Assembly: GCA_964035575.1 (NCBI GenBank)
Contig: OZ037836.1
Span: 2,046,001-2,110,000, forward strand
DNA from: Rhynchopus sp. YZ270_cl-10
Lineage: Eukaryota > Euglenozoa > Diplonemea > Diplonemida > Diplonemidae
Direction of reading: 5' to 3'
DNA length: 64,000 nt
The position numbers and the translations under genes were made by a program. This document shows positions 22,188-31,815 of the stretch, piece by piece. Below the pieces are notes generated by a model. It was not told the DNA's origin, did no database searches, and was given only the letters and a program-made list of their open reading frames with translations. Every line of letters begins with the position of its first letter. The first letter of the stretch is position 1.

Positions 22188-23171
22188 ATGGAAATATGTG
22201 TGAAGAGCTTTGACGGAGAGAAGTACACAGTCGAGGTGGGTGTGGATGATACAACTGCGGACATACGGCGGAAGGTGGCGACTGCAGCAGAGTTGTGCGA
22301 AGACGGCTTTGACATGAGCTTCGGAGAGAAGGTGCTGGCCGAAGGAGACTACATCACGCAGCTGAGTGCTGGGGACGCAGTTGTGCTGACGAAGACGAAG
22401 TCGCAGAAGGACGACGCCATTGCAGCTCTTCGTGACTTGGGTGAGACAAGGCTGACGTCAGAGAGGCTCGAAGGTCTGAGAGATCCCAAGCTGGTTCATT
22501 TGTTTCTGCAGGCGGAGGTTGTTACTGAGATCCCTCGTAGATGCTTGTCAGGTCGCACGTTCTCAGAACTTGATCTCAGTGGTGTGCCAGGTGTGACTGC
22601 AATAGGCGACTACGTCCTCCAAAACTGCACCTCATTGCACACTGCTGACTTATCTGGGTGGAGCAATGTAGGACTCCTGAAGAGTTTCTTCCTCTCCAAA
22701 TGCACTGCCTTGCGCACCCTTGACTTGTCTGGGTGGAACAATGTGAGGCACGTAGGGGACTTCTTCCTCATGAACTGCACCTCATTGACCACACTGGATA
22801 TTTCCGGGTGGAACAGTGTGACGCGGGTTGGTGATTACTTTCTCTCCAACTGCACCTCATTGACGACGCTGGATATTTCTGGGTGGAACAATGTGACACG
22901 GGTTGATATGTACTTTCTCTACCACTGCACCTCATTGACCACACTGGATATTTCTGGGTGGAACAATGTGACGCATGTTGGGACCTGCTTCCTCTCCAAA
23001 TGCACTGCATTGCGAACACTTGACTTATCTGGGTTGACGACTGTTCAGCACATTGGGAAAGGCTTCCTAAAAGGATGCAAAATACCCACAAGCAGCATCA
23101 ACATCACCGGATCGAGCAGTGTTGTGTCAGACAAAATGGACAAAATCAAGCACAAATGTGTGTGCATGTGA
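22188..23171 (+). CDS. UBL-LRR protein, family B, copy B3
   Basis: 327 residues with seven LRR units. The first unit (IGDYVLQNC) and the second (SNVGLLKSFFLSKC) are close to those of B5 and B6, while units 3 and 4 match B2, so this copy looks like a mosaic. The C-terminal cap lacks six residues compared with B2 (VVSDKMDKIKHKCVCM), a difference shared with B5 and B7. CVCM is kept. Confidence 0.9.
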   Translation: MEICVKSFDGEKYTVEVGVDDTTADIRRKVATAAELCEDGFDMSFGEKVLAEGDYITQLSAGDAVVLTKTKSQKDDAIAALRDLGETRLTSERLEGLRDPKLVHLFLQAEVVTEIPRRCLSGRTFSELDLSGVPGVTAIGDYVLQNCTSLHTADLSGWSNVGLLKSFFLSKCTALRTLDLSGWNNVRHVGDFFLMNCTSLTTLDISGWNSVTRVGDYFLSNCTSLTTLDISGWNNVTRVDMYFLYHCTSLTTLDISGWNNVTHVGTCFLSKCTALRTLDLSGLTTVQHIGKGFLKGCKIPTSSINITGSSSVVSDKMDKIKHKCVCM

Positions 23172-24089
23172 GGCATGTGCATCTTTCGAGAGGCTACGCT
23201 CATTGCGATGTTCAGGGAACGAATTTTACAGTGCACGTTGCGCTTTGCCCTTACCAGAGCTAGCCTCGCTTTTGACCATTCTTTCCCAAGCTTCAGGGTT
23301 AAAAAGAACGAGAAGAAAAAAAACAAAACTGGTGATGTTTTATACCCAATTCTTTGCCTCCTCGCGTGCGTACAGTGCTGCAACCAAGCATGTTGTCGTC
23401 GCAGCCAGTATTTTTGTGCATTATTTCCACCAACATATTTTTGTGTGTTTTTCTTCCACATGCGCTTGGTTTTTGTGTTCATTAATTTTTATCAAAAAGC
23501 TTTAGTTTCGACAGCGAAACGTTTCCCCATGTATTGCACGGGAAACAATATATATGACAAACAGGTGCAGGGTGGTTCCGTGCATATCATAGAACCCGGC
23601 ACATTTGAGTGTCTTCCAAAAACCAAAAGTGTTGTGTGTGAAGTTTTGAAGGAAGGAAAAATAAAAGTTGAGAGAGCAATGTGCAGGGTTGGACCCCTGT
23701 AGTCATGATAAAAGCGATGACGCCATTGAGCGACTCATAGGCGCATGAGTGATAGACGTTGTCGCTGTGGTATCCCGCCTCGCAGAGGAAGGTGTTTTTG
23801 ACACAGCAACTTCGTGAGTCAGTATCGGTCTGCGAATCAAATTGAAAACGGCGTGTTTGCGCGTCATATCGCAGAGGATAGAGAAACTGAAAAGTCTTGC
23901 AAATAACAAAAGTATGGTGCCAAGTTCACAAGGAACACATAGTGGAGCACATCCTCGGGTGTCCACACTAATACAACGAAGCTTTCAAAAACAAAACAAA
24001 AGACCTCTCCCCTTGCAACTGTTTGTTGTCTCTTGCGTACTCTCACCCCCAATTGAAAACACCTGCACAAAACAGAGAGACACAAAACC
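23172..24089 (+). other. Spacer between B3 and B4
   Basis: Contains the B 3' flank, the copied 3'-end module of the four-UBL gene (about 23505-23670), the B upstream module from about 23690, and the B leader. The frames through it are short and repeated elsewhere, so no gene is called. Confidence 0.55.
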
Positions 24090-25016
24090 ATGGAAATATG
24101 TGTGAAGAGCTTTGACGGAGAGAAGTGCACAGTCGAGGTGGGTGTGGATGATACAACTGCGGACATACGGCGGAAGGTGGCGTCTGCAGCAGAGTTGTGC
24201 GAAGACGGCTTTGACATGAGCTTCGGTGGGAAGCTGCTGGCCGAAGGAGACGACACGACGCAGCTGAGTGCTGGGGACACAGTTGTGCTGATGAAGACGA
24301 AGTCGCAGAAGGACGACGCCATTGCAGCTCTTCGTGACTTGGGTGAGACATGGCTGACGTCAGAGAGATTCGAAGGTCTGAGAGATCCCAAGCTGGTTCA
24401 TTTGTTTCTGCAGGCGGAGGTTGTTACTGAGATACCCTTCAACTGCTTGAGAGGTGCCACGTTCTCAGAACTTGATCTCAGTGGTGTGCCAGGTGTTACC
24501 TGTGTAGGTTTCGAATTCCTCACCCACTGCCCCTCATTGCACAGAGCTGATTTGTCTGGGTGGAACAATGTCACACTTATTTCAGGGTTCTTACTCTGCC
24601 ACTGCACCTCATTGCGCACTGTTGATTTATCTGGGTGGAGCAATGTGACACGCACTGGGAGTGCGTTCCTCAACGACTGCAGGGCATTGACCACACTGGA
24701 TATTTCAGGGTGGAACAATGTGACACGTGTTGATGACTGCTTCCTCATGAACTGCACCTCATTGACCACGCTGGATATTTCTGGGTGGAGAACTGTAAGG
24801 CACATAGGGAGCGACTTCCTCTACAACTGCAGCGCATTGAAAACCCTTGACTTATCTGGGTTGACGACTGTTCAGCACATTGGGAGAGACTTCCTAATAG
24901 GATGTAAAATACCCACAAGCAGCATCAACGTCACCGGATCGAGCAGTGTTGTGTCAGAATATGTACAGAACCCTAACCTCGTGGACAAAATCAAGCACAA
25001 ATGTGTGTGCATGTGA
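24090..25016 (+). CDS. UBL-LRR protein, family B, copy B4
   Basis: 308 residues and six LRR units, the most divergent repeat set in the array (GFEFLTHC, SGFLLCHC, GSAFLNDC, DDCFLMNC, GSDFLYNC). UBL variants EKCTVEV, FGGKLLAEGDDTTQ and VVLMKTK; the last two changes are shared with B5. Full-length cap with SEYVQNPNLVDKIKHKCVCM. No sign of decay. Confidence 0.9.
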   Translation: MEICVKSFDGEKCTVEVGVDDTTADIRRKVASAAELCEDGFDMSFGGKLLAEGDDTTQLSAGDTVVLMKTKSQKDDAIAALRDLGETWLTSERFEGLRDPKLVHLFLQAEVVTEIPFNCLRGATFSELDLSGVPGVTCVGFEFLTHCPSLHRADLSGWNNVTLISGFLLCHCTSLRTVDLSGWSNVTRTGSAFLNDCRALTTLDISGWNNVTRVDDCFLMNCTSLTTLDISGWRTVRHIGSDFLYNCSALKTLDLSGLTTVQHIGRDFLIGCKIPTSSINVTGSSSVVSEYVQNPNLVDKIKHKCVCM

Positions 25017-26676
25017 GGCATGTGCATCTTTCGAGAGGCTAGGCGCTCATTGCGATGTTTAGAGAACGACTTTTACAGTGCACGTTGCACTTTGCCCCTA
25101 CCAGAGCTAGCCTCGCTTTTGACCGTTCTTTCCCAAGCTTCAAGGTTAAAAGGAATGAGAATAATAAAAACAAAACTGGTGATGTTTTATACCCAATTCT
25201 TTGCCTCCTCGCGTGCGTACAGTGCTGCAACCAAGCATGTTGTCGTCGCAGCCAGTATTTTTGTGCATTATTTCCACCAACGTATTTTTGTGCTTTTTTT
25301 GCACGACCATTCTGTGCTAAGACCTAACTGCACAAATTGATGTTTGTGCCCATTCATCGTTCAAGGTTTGATTCTTTAGTTCCAAAGTGGAAACAAAACA
25401 GCACCATTTCCCTTTTCATTTTGTGTAGTCAGTTTTTTGTTGAACTGGTGTGATTTTTCTAAAAAAAAGGTGTAAAAAAGGTCCTTCTAAGGTCCTTCTA
25501 AGGTATGGTGGTTTTCCTTAGGGCATTTCCTTAAGGAAAACGTGACTTTTTCCCGAGCTTTCTGTACCCAGTACCCAGTACCAAAGGGCCGCTGGAGGGT
25601 TCCGAGACGGCGGTAGCCTGCGACACTATGTCATGGGAAGGAGGGATACCAGCTTGCGCCGCAGGCGCACGGTACTTTTATTGTTTCGGCGTATCCTTTT
25701 TTCTCACTCTTCGTTGGGTTCTACGAGCTCCGCCCCGTCAAATGGTGGGGTGTAAAATTCGCATCTACGCAAACTGCCCCACGTTCCTTTTGTACTTTTC
25801 CTTCAGACGTCAAGTACTGACCATATTTTGCACACAGAACCTGAAAATGGCCTGTAAAAACTGACACATGCATTTTAGGTCAAAAATACTCATTTCTGAG
25901 CGCAAAGTGACCCCATCACAGCACGTACAGGCTCCGGTGCACCGAAATCAAAAAAAAATATTTTTGATTTTTTGTGGGGGAAAATTTCTGGCCACACAAA
26001 ACCACCAAAAAGATGTACACAAAATAATTTTAGCACCCCCCTAAAAAAAAGGTGTAAAAAAGGTCCTTCTAAGGTATACCACTACCCTTGTATAGGTCAC
26101 ACCATGAACAAGATAAAACAAAAAAGCTTGCGTTTCTTTTATCGAACAGATTCTATTCTCCGCCCCGTACCCAAAACGTAAACACCACTTTGAATCAGAA
26201 AAATATTTTCTTTTCTTTTTTCTTCCACATGCGCTTGGTTTTTGTGTTCATTTATTTTTATCAAAAAGCATTAGTTTCGACAGCGAAACGTTTCCCCATG
26301 TATTGCACGGGAAACAATATATATGACAAACAGGTGCAGGGTGGTTCCGTGCAAATCATAGAACCCGGCACCTTGTGTGTCTTCCAAAAACCAAAAGTGT
26401 TGTGTGTGAAGTTTTGAAGGAAGGAAAAATAAAAGTTGAGAGACAAATGTGCAGGGTTGGACCCCTGTAGTTATGATAAAAGCGATGAAAATAACAAAAG
26501 TATGGTGCCAAGTTCACAAGGAACACATAGTGGAGCACATCCTCAGGTGTCCACACTAATACAACGAAGCTTTCAAAACAAAACAAAAGACCTCTCCCCT
26601 TGCAACTGTTTGTTGTCTCTTGCGTACTCTTGCCCCCAATTGAAAACACCTGCACAAAACAGAGAGACACAAAACC
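25017..26676 (+). other. Spacer between B4 and B5 with a dispersed-repeat insertion
   Basis: After the B 3' flank, a segment at about 25450-26080 is bounded by direct repeats of AAAAAAAAGGTGTAAAAAAG plus GTCCTTCTAAGGTA (about 25463-25510 and 26045-26075). Inside, GCTTGCGCCGCAGGCGCACG (25653) and TGCATTTTAGG (25870) match 36854 and 37018 of the element at 36304-38807, so this is a related insertion. From about 26270 comes the copied four-UBL 3'-end module, then the B upstream region and leader. The B upstream module is shorter here, lacking the part with GTATCGGTCTG. Confidence 0.55.
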
Positions 26677-27585
26677 ATGGAAATATGTGTGAAGAGCTTT
26701 GACGGAGAGAAGTACACAGTCGAGGTGGGTGTGGATGATACAACTGCGGACATACGGCGGAAGGTGGCGTCTGCAGCAGAGTTGTGCGAAGACGGCTTTG
26801 ACATGAGCTTCGGTGGGAAGCTGCTGGCCGAAGGAGACGACACGACGCAGCTGAGTGCTGGGGACACAGTTGTGCTGATGAAGACGAAGTCGCAGAAGGA
26901 CGACGCCATTGCAGCTCTTCGTGACTTGGGTGAGACAAGGCTGACGTCAGAGAGGCTCGAAGGTCTGAGAGATCCCAAGCTGGTTCATTTGTTTCTGCAG
27001 GCGGAGGTTGTTACTGAGATCCCGTATGAATTCTTGTCACATGCCACGTTCTCAGAACTTGATCTCAGTGGTGTGTCAGGTGTGACTGCAATAGGCGACT
27101 GCGTCCTCCAAAGCTGCACCTCATTGCACACTGCTGACTTATCTGGGTGGAGCAATGTAGGACTCCTGAAGAGTTTCTTCCTCTCCAAATGCACTGCCTT
27201 GCGAACCCTTGACTTGTCTGGGTGGAACAATGTGACCCGGGTTGATATGTACTTTCTCTCCAACTGCACCTCGTTGACCACACTGGATATTTCTGGGTGG
27301 AACAATGTGACGCAGCTTGGGCACTGTTTTCTCGCCGGCTGCACTGCACTGCGAATACTTGACTTGTCTGGGTGGAACAATCTGACACAGGTTGATGACT
27401 ACTTTCTGTCCAACTGCAGCGCATTGCAAACACTTGACCTATCTGGATGGACGACTGTTCAGCACATTGGGAAACGCTTCCTAAAAGGATGCAACATACC
27501 CACAAGCAGCATCAACATCACCGGATCGAGCAGTGTTGTGTCAGACAAAATGGACAAAATCAAGCACAAATGTGTGTGCATGTGA
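26677..27585 (+). CDS. UBL-LRR protein, family B, copy B5
   Basis: 302 residues and six LRR units, the shortest intact B copy. The pre-LRR segment IPYEFLSHATFSELDLSG and the units CVLQSC, SFFLSKC and LGHCFLAGC are shared with B6. It carries the short cap (SDKMDKIKHKCVCM) seen in B3. Relative to B6 it lacks one LRR unit before the last and the six cap residues. Confidence 0.9.
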   Translation: MEICVKSFDGEKYTVEVGVDDTTADIRRKVASAAELCEDGFDMSFGGKLLAEGDDTTQLSAGDTVVLMKTKSQKDDAIAALRDLGETRLTSERLEGLRDPKLVHLFLQAEVVTEIPYEFLSHATFSELDLSGVSGVTAIGDCVLQSCTSLHTADLSGWSNVGLLKSFFLSKCTALRTLDLSGWNNVTRVDMYFLSNCTSLTTLDISGWNNVTQLGHCFLAGCTALRILDLSGWNNLTQVDDYFLSNCSALQTLDLSGWTTVQHIGKRFLKGCNIPTSSINITGSSSVVSDKMDKIKHKCVCM

Positions 27586-28503
27586 GGCATGTGCATCTTT
27601 CGAGAGGCTACGCTCATTGCGATGTTCAGGGAACGAATTTTACAGTGCACGTTGCACTTTGCCCTGACCAAAAGTAACGTCGCTTTTGACCATTCTTTCC
27701 CAAACTTCAGGGTTAAAAAGAACGAGAAGAAAAAAAACAAAAGTGGTGATGTTTTATACCCAATTCTTTGCCTCCTCGCGTGCGTACAGTGCTGCAACCA
27801 AGCATGTTGTCGTCGCAGCCAGTATTTTTGTGCATTATTTCCACCAACATATTTTTGTGTGTTTTTCTTCCACATGCGCTTGGTTTTTGTGTTCATTAAT
27901 TTTTATCAAAAAGCTTTAGTTTCGACAGCGAAACGTTTCCCCATGTATTGCACGGGAAACAATATATATGACAAACAGGTGCAGGGTGGTTCCGTGCATA
28001 TCATAGAACCCGGCACATTTGAGTGTCTTCCAAAAACCAAAAGTGTTGTGTGTGAAGTTTTGAAGGAAGGAAAAATAAAAGTTGAGAGACAAATTTGCAG
28101 GGTTGGACCCCTGTAGTCATGATAAAAGCGATGACGCCATTGAGAGACTCATAGGCGCATGAGTGATAGACGTTGTCGCTGTGGTATCCCGCCTCGCAGA
28201 GGAAGGTGTTTTTTGACACAGCAACTTCGTGAGTCAGTATCGGTCTGCGAATCAAATTGAAAACGGCGTGTTTGCGCGTCATATCGCAGAGGATAGAGAA
28301 ACTGAAAAGTCATGAAAATAACAAAAGTATGGTGCCAAGTTCACAAGGAACACATAGTGGAGCACATCCTCGGGTGTCCACACTAATACAACGAAGCTTT
28401 CAAAACAAAACAAAAGACCTCTCCCCTTGTAACTGTTTGTTGTCTCTTGCGTACTCTTACCCCCAATTGAAAACACCTGCACAAAACAGAGAGACACAAA
28501 ACC
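27586..28503 (+). other. Spacer between B5 and B6
   Basis: Near-duplicate of the B3-B4 spacer, including the copied four-UBL 3'-end module (about 27920-28085) and the B upstream module (28105 on). This shows that gene plus spacer was duplicated as a unit. Confidence 0.6.
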
Positions 28504-29505
28504 ATGGAAATATGTGTGAAGAGCTTTGACGGAGAGAAGTACACAGTCGAGGTGGGTGTGGATGATACAACTGCGGACATACGGCGGAAGGTGGCGACTG
28601 CAGCAGAGTTGTGCGAAGACGGCTTTGACATGAGCTTTGGAGAGAAGGTGCTGGCCGAAGGAGACGACATCACGCAGCTGAGTGCTGGGGACACAGTTGT
28701 GCTGACGAAGACGAAGTCGCAGAAGGACGACGCCATTGCAGCTCTTCGTGACTTGGGTGAGACAAGGCTGACGTCAGAGAGGTTCAACGGTCTGAGAGAT
28801 CCCAAGCTGGTTCATTTGTTTCTGCAGGCGGAGGTTGTTACTGAGATCCCGTATGAATTCTTGTCACATGCCACGTTCTCAGAACTTGATCTCAGTGGTG
28901 TGTCAGGTGTGACTGCAATAGGCGACTGCGTCCTCCAAAGCTGCACCTCATTGCACACTGCTGACTTATCTGGGTGGAGCAATGTGACACTCCTGAAGAG
29001 TTTCTTCCTCTCCAAATGCACTGCCTTGCGCACCCTTGACTTGTCTGGGTGGAAAAATGTGACGCGGGTTGATATGTACTTTCTCTCCCACTGCACCTCA
29101 TTGACCACACTGGATATTTCTGGGTGGCACAATGTGACGCAGCTTGGGCACTGTTTTCTCGCCGGCTGCACTGCACTGCGAACCCTTGACTTATCTGGGT
29201 GGAACAATGTGACGCAGGTTGATGACTACTTTCTGTCCAACTGCACCTCATTGACCACCTTGTTTATTTCTGGGTGGAACAATGTGACGCAGCTTGGTAA
29301 CTATTTTCTCCGCAACTGCAGCGCATTGCAAACCCCTGACCTATCTGGATGGACGACTGTTCAGCACATCGGGAAAGGCTTCCTAAAAGGATGCAACATA
29401 CCCACAAGCAGCATCAACGTCACCGGATCGAGCAGTGTTGTGTCAGAATATGTGCAGAGCCCTAACCTCGTGGACATAATCAAGCACCAATGTGTGTGCA
29501 TGTGA
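28504..29505 (+). CDS. UBL-LRR protein, family B, copy B6
   Basis: 333 residues and seven LRR units. One unit reads LTTLFISGWNNV and another LQTPDLSGWTTV, single-codon departures from LDISGW and TLDLSG that may weaken those repeats. Long cap with SEYVQSPNLVDIIKHQCVCM; the basic stretch is changed (IIKHQ) but CVCM is retained. Confidence 0.9.
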   Translation: MEICVKSFDGEKYTVEVGVDDTTADIRRKVATAAELCEDGFDMSFGEKVLAEGDDITQLSAGDTVVLTKTKSQKDDAIAALRDLGETRLTSERFNGLRDPKLVHLFLQAEVVTEIPYEFLSHATFSELDLSGVSGVTAIGDCVLQSCTSLHTADLSGWSNVTLLKSFFLSKCTALRTLDLSGWKNVTRVDMYFLSHCTSLTTLDISGWHNVTQLGHCFLAGCTALRTLDLSGWNNVTQVDDYFLSNCTSLTTLFISGWNNVTQLGNYFLRNCSALQTPDLSGWTTVQHIGKGFLKGCNIPTSSINVTGSSSVVSEYVQSPNLVDIIKHQCVCM

Positions 29506-30166
29506 GGCATGTGCATCTTTCGAGAGACTAGGCACTTATTGCGATGTTCAGAGAATGAATTTTACGTTGCACGTTGACTTACCAAAAATATGAAACTGAG
29601 ATGTTTTTTATGCACAGTTCTTTGCTTCCTCGCGTGCGTACACTGATACAAGCAAGCATGTTGTTGTTTTGTACTAAGTTAAGACAAATGCTTTGTGATG
29701 GGAAATGAGTCAAATGTCTTTTTGTTTTTTGTGACGCGACGCTTGTGACATGCAGCGTGTACATTTGTCTGTAAATCTTTTAGTATACGCGAAGACGATT
29801 CTCACCTCACCCCCACACTCTTTCAATGCAACATGTTAGACCGTTTGGTCTGGGAGGGTTTGGGATTCTTCTTTCGTAACCACACATACTATTTGAAAAA
29901 ATGCTCGAGACCCTCGTGTAAAGTATCGTGTTCTACGTATCCACCTCCCCCCCCTGAGGACCCTCTTTTCCCCGTGCATGCACATGTGCTCCACGACACT
30001 TTTCTGGAAGTGTTTGCGCGTCATATCGCATAGTGAAACTGAATAGTCATGAAAATACAAAACTGAGGAACACGCCACTCTGCCTCTTTCCGCCCTCCCG
30101 CTCCACATTGATTTACCTTACTTCACCTTCGGTTACCCTTACAGGGGGGGGGGGGGTGAAGGAAGG
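29506..30166 (+). other. Spacer after B6
   Basis: B 3' flank, then sequence shared with 33380-33560 and 55150-55270 (TTTTTATGCACAGTTCTTTGC... GTGCGTACACTGATACAA). A G run at about 30145-30156. No gene supported. Confidence 0.5.
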
Positions 30167-30770
30167 TTGTGGAAAACAATGTCATCTATGCCTGCCTGGG
30201 AAAGCTGGCCGGGTGCGGATAAGGTACATTGGGCCCATATCAAAACCCCAGTCCCCAAGGCCAATGCAATGGAGCCTGACACTGAAGATGAGTGCGTTTC
30301 CCACTCATGCGGTGTTATGCACAAAAAGGGTGTGCTTGTGTGCAGAGCTGCGGCAGGTCATGCACGAAGACGTGCATGCGCAACACAGGGATCATCTCGG
30401 AAGGGGTCGTCTCTGACGTCCTGAAGAAAACAGAGAGTTGGGTCGGTCCGGTGTATGCGTGGAGACACACCCCCAGCACGAAGGTGAAGAAGGAGAAGCC
30501 GAGCGAGCTGCAGCAGGACGCGGAGTACGAGGACGTAGAAGGCACACTGGAAGGGCTCCTCGAAATGATTCCGGAAACGGCTAAAGAAGCTCTAAAGTCA
30601 TAATAACTCAAAGTGGACGGTTGGAGCTTTTCATGCACACTTTTTTTTGCACGCTTTGATTTCTGCAGAAGGAGAACGAAAATCTCAAGAAAACTGTAGC
30701 GTTTATTAAAAAGTCCCACCAAACGGCACTCGCTGCGTTCTCGCCGTTTGTCGTTGCAACCTGGAAATAA
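30167..30770 (+). CDS. Candidate small gene with a terminal exon, exon structure unresolved
   Basis: Two overlapping frames (30167-30424 and 30292-30603) have GC-rich codons unlike the surrounding T-rich DNA. The second is Cys-rich at first (GCACVQSCGRSCTKTC) then acidic and Lys-rich (KVKKEKPSELQQDAEYEDVE, EMIPETAKEALKS). At 30650-30668 a T-rich stretch ends GATTTCTGCAG, almost identical to the proven-phase acceptor at 8459. It is followed by 34 open codons, KENENLKKTVAFIKK to VVATWK and stop at 30770. I cannot identify the donor that would join them in frame. Function unknown. Confidence 0.35.
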
Positions 30771-30875
30771 TAAAATCTACATTCTTGAGCTCTTCTAAAC
30801 GACGTGATTTTCATTGGACGCATCCCCACCTGTAAGAATATCCAGAAGCCGCATCCGCAAAGAGATCCGTGAAAA

Positions 30876-31099
30876 GGTAGGGAAGGCGTTCAGGGAGTCG
30901 TCCCTCCCTTTGGCAGCACCCTCGAGTACAAGGTAGGGAAGGCGTTCAGGGAGTCGTCCCTCCCTTTGGCAACACCCTCGAGTACAAGGTAGGGAAGGCG
31001 TTCAGGGAGTCGTCCCTCCCTTTGGCAGCACCCTCGAGTACAAGGTAGGGAAGGCGTTCAGGGAGTCGTCCCTCCCTTTGGCAACACCCTCGAGTACCA
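30876..31099. repeat. 56-bp tandem repeat, four copies
   Basis: Units start at 30876, 30932, 30988 and 31044 (GGTAGGGAAGGCGTTCAGGG... GAGTACAA). They differ only at one base, GGCAGCACC or GGCAACACC, which alternates, pointing to duplication of a two-unit block. Fifty-six is not a multiple of three, so it is not a protein repeat. Confidence 0.95.
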
Positions 31100-31519
31100 A
31101 AAGGGCAGCCTCAGATGCTCCAAAGACGTATGGCGACAAAGAAGGAAACAAACGAGGAGACAATTCATGAGCCGCACTGGCCCCGCAGAACCTCAGCCTG
31201 AGCGCTTTGCTGGAAGAAAGGCCTCCTTCGCATCTCGGACGTCCACGACAGAAGGAACTGCCACTCACCAGAGCAGGCTTGTATGGTCATGGCGAAGGCG
31301 CAAGCTCACTCTGTCAGCGCTAACGGGTTCTTACATGGGGGGGAGCTGCGAGGTGTGTGGGGAGGACCTGGCACAACACACGAACAGTGCCGTGCCTGCC
31401 CCTTCTCTTCCTCTCAAATGAAAAGTGTTTCTTTTGTTTTCTGTTTTCACTTCGAAATGCTGTTTTCACAAATATTCGGACACAAATTGAAACTGCGTTC
31501 CTACTTTTCCTTTTTATGT
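31100..31519 (+). other. Gene debris upstream of B7
   Basis: An open frame at 31167-31421 includes GSCEVCGEDLAQHTN, a Cys pair followed by His that resembles half a zinc motif; a degenerate version (NVGEDLAQHMN) lies upstream of B1 at 14737. Probably a shared fragment of an older gene, too short to call. Confidence 0.3.
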
Positions 31520-31715
31520 TTTTCCCCTACCCCCGCAAACAATGAAGCAACAAAGCAATAAAGACAAAAGGGAGAGGTTGTGGTGAAACGCACACACCTC
31601 GACCTGTCGGTGAAGTGTGGCTCTCCACTCCAACCCGCCCTGGATGAGAACATACAACAAAGGCAGGGAGTAGGGGTACGGTGTTCAATTTCCTTTTAGC
31701 ATTGCATGTAATCAT
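31520..31715 (-). repeat. Dispersed 190-bp repeat, copy 3 (reversed)
   Basis: Reverse complement of the repeat at 4011-4200, with a short different stretch near 31640-31670. It lies just before the B7 leader. Confidence 0.6.
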
Positions 31716-31815
31716 GAAACAAAACAAAAGACCTCTCCCCTTGTAACTGTTTGTTGTCTCTTGCATACTCTTACCCCCAATTGAAAACACCTGCACAAAA
31801 CAGAGAGACAAAGCC

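Noticed and set aside
25450-26080. Direct repeats as long terminal repeats of a retroelement
   Set aside because: The repeats are only about 35-50 bases, have no TG...CA ends, and enclose no coding remnant; better read as part of the dispersed inverted-repeat family.
22315-28805. Minus-strand frames of 90-190 codons inside every family B gene
   Set aside because: They are antisense shadows of the UBL and LRR coding sequence and are repeated wherever the gene is.
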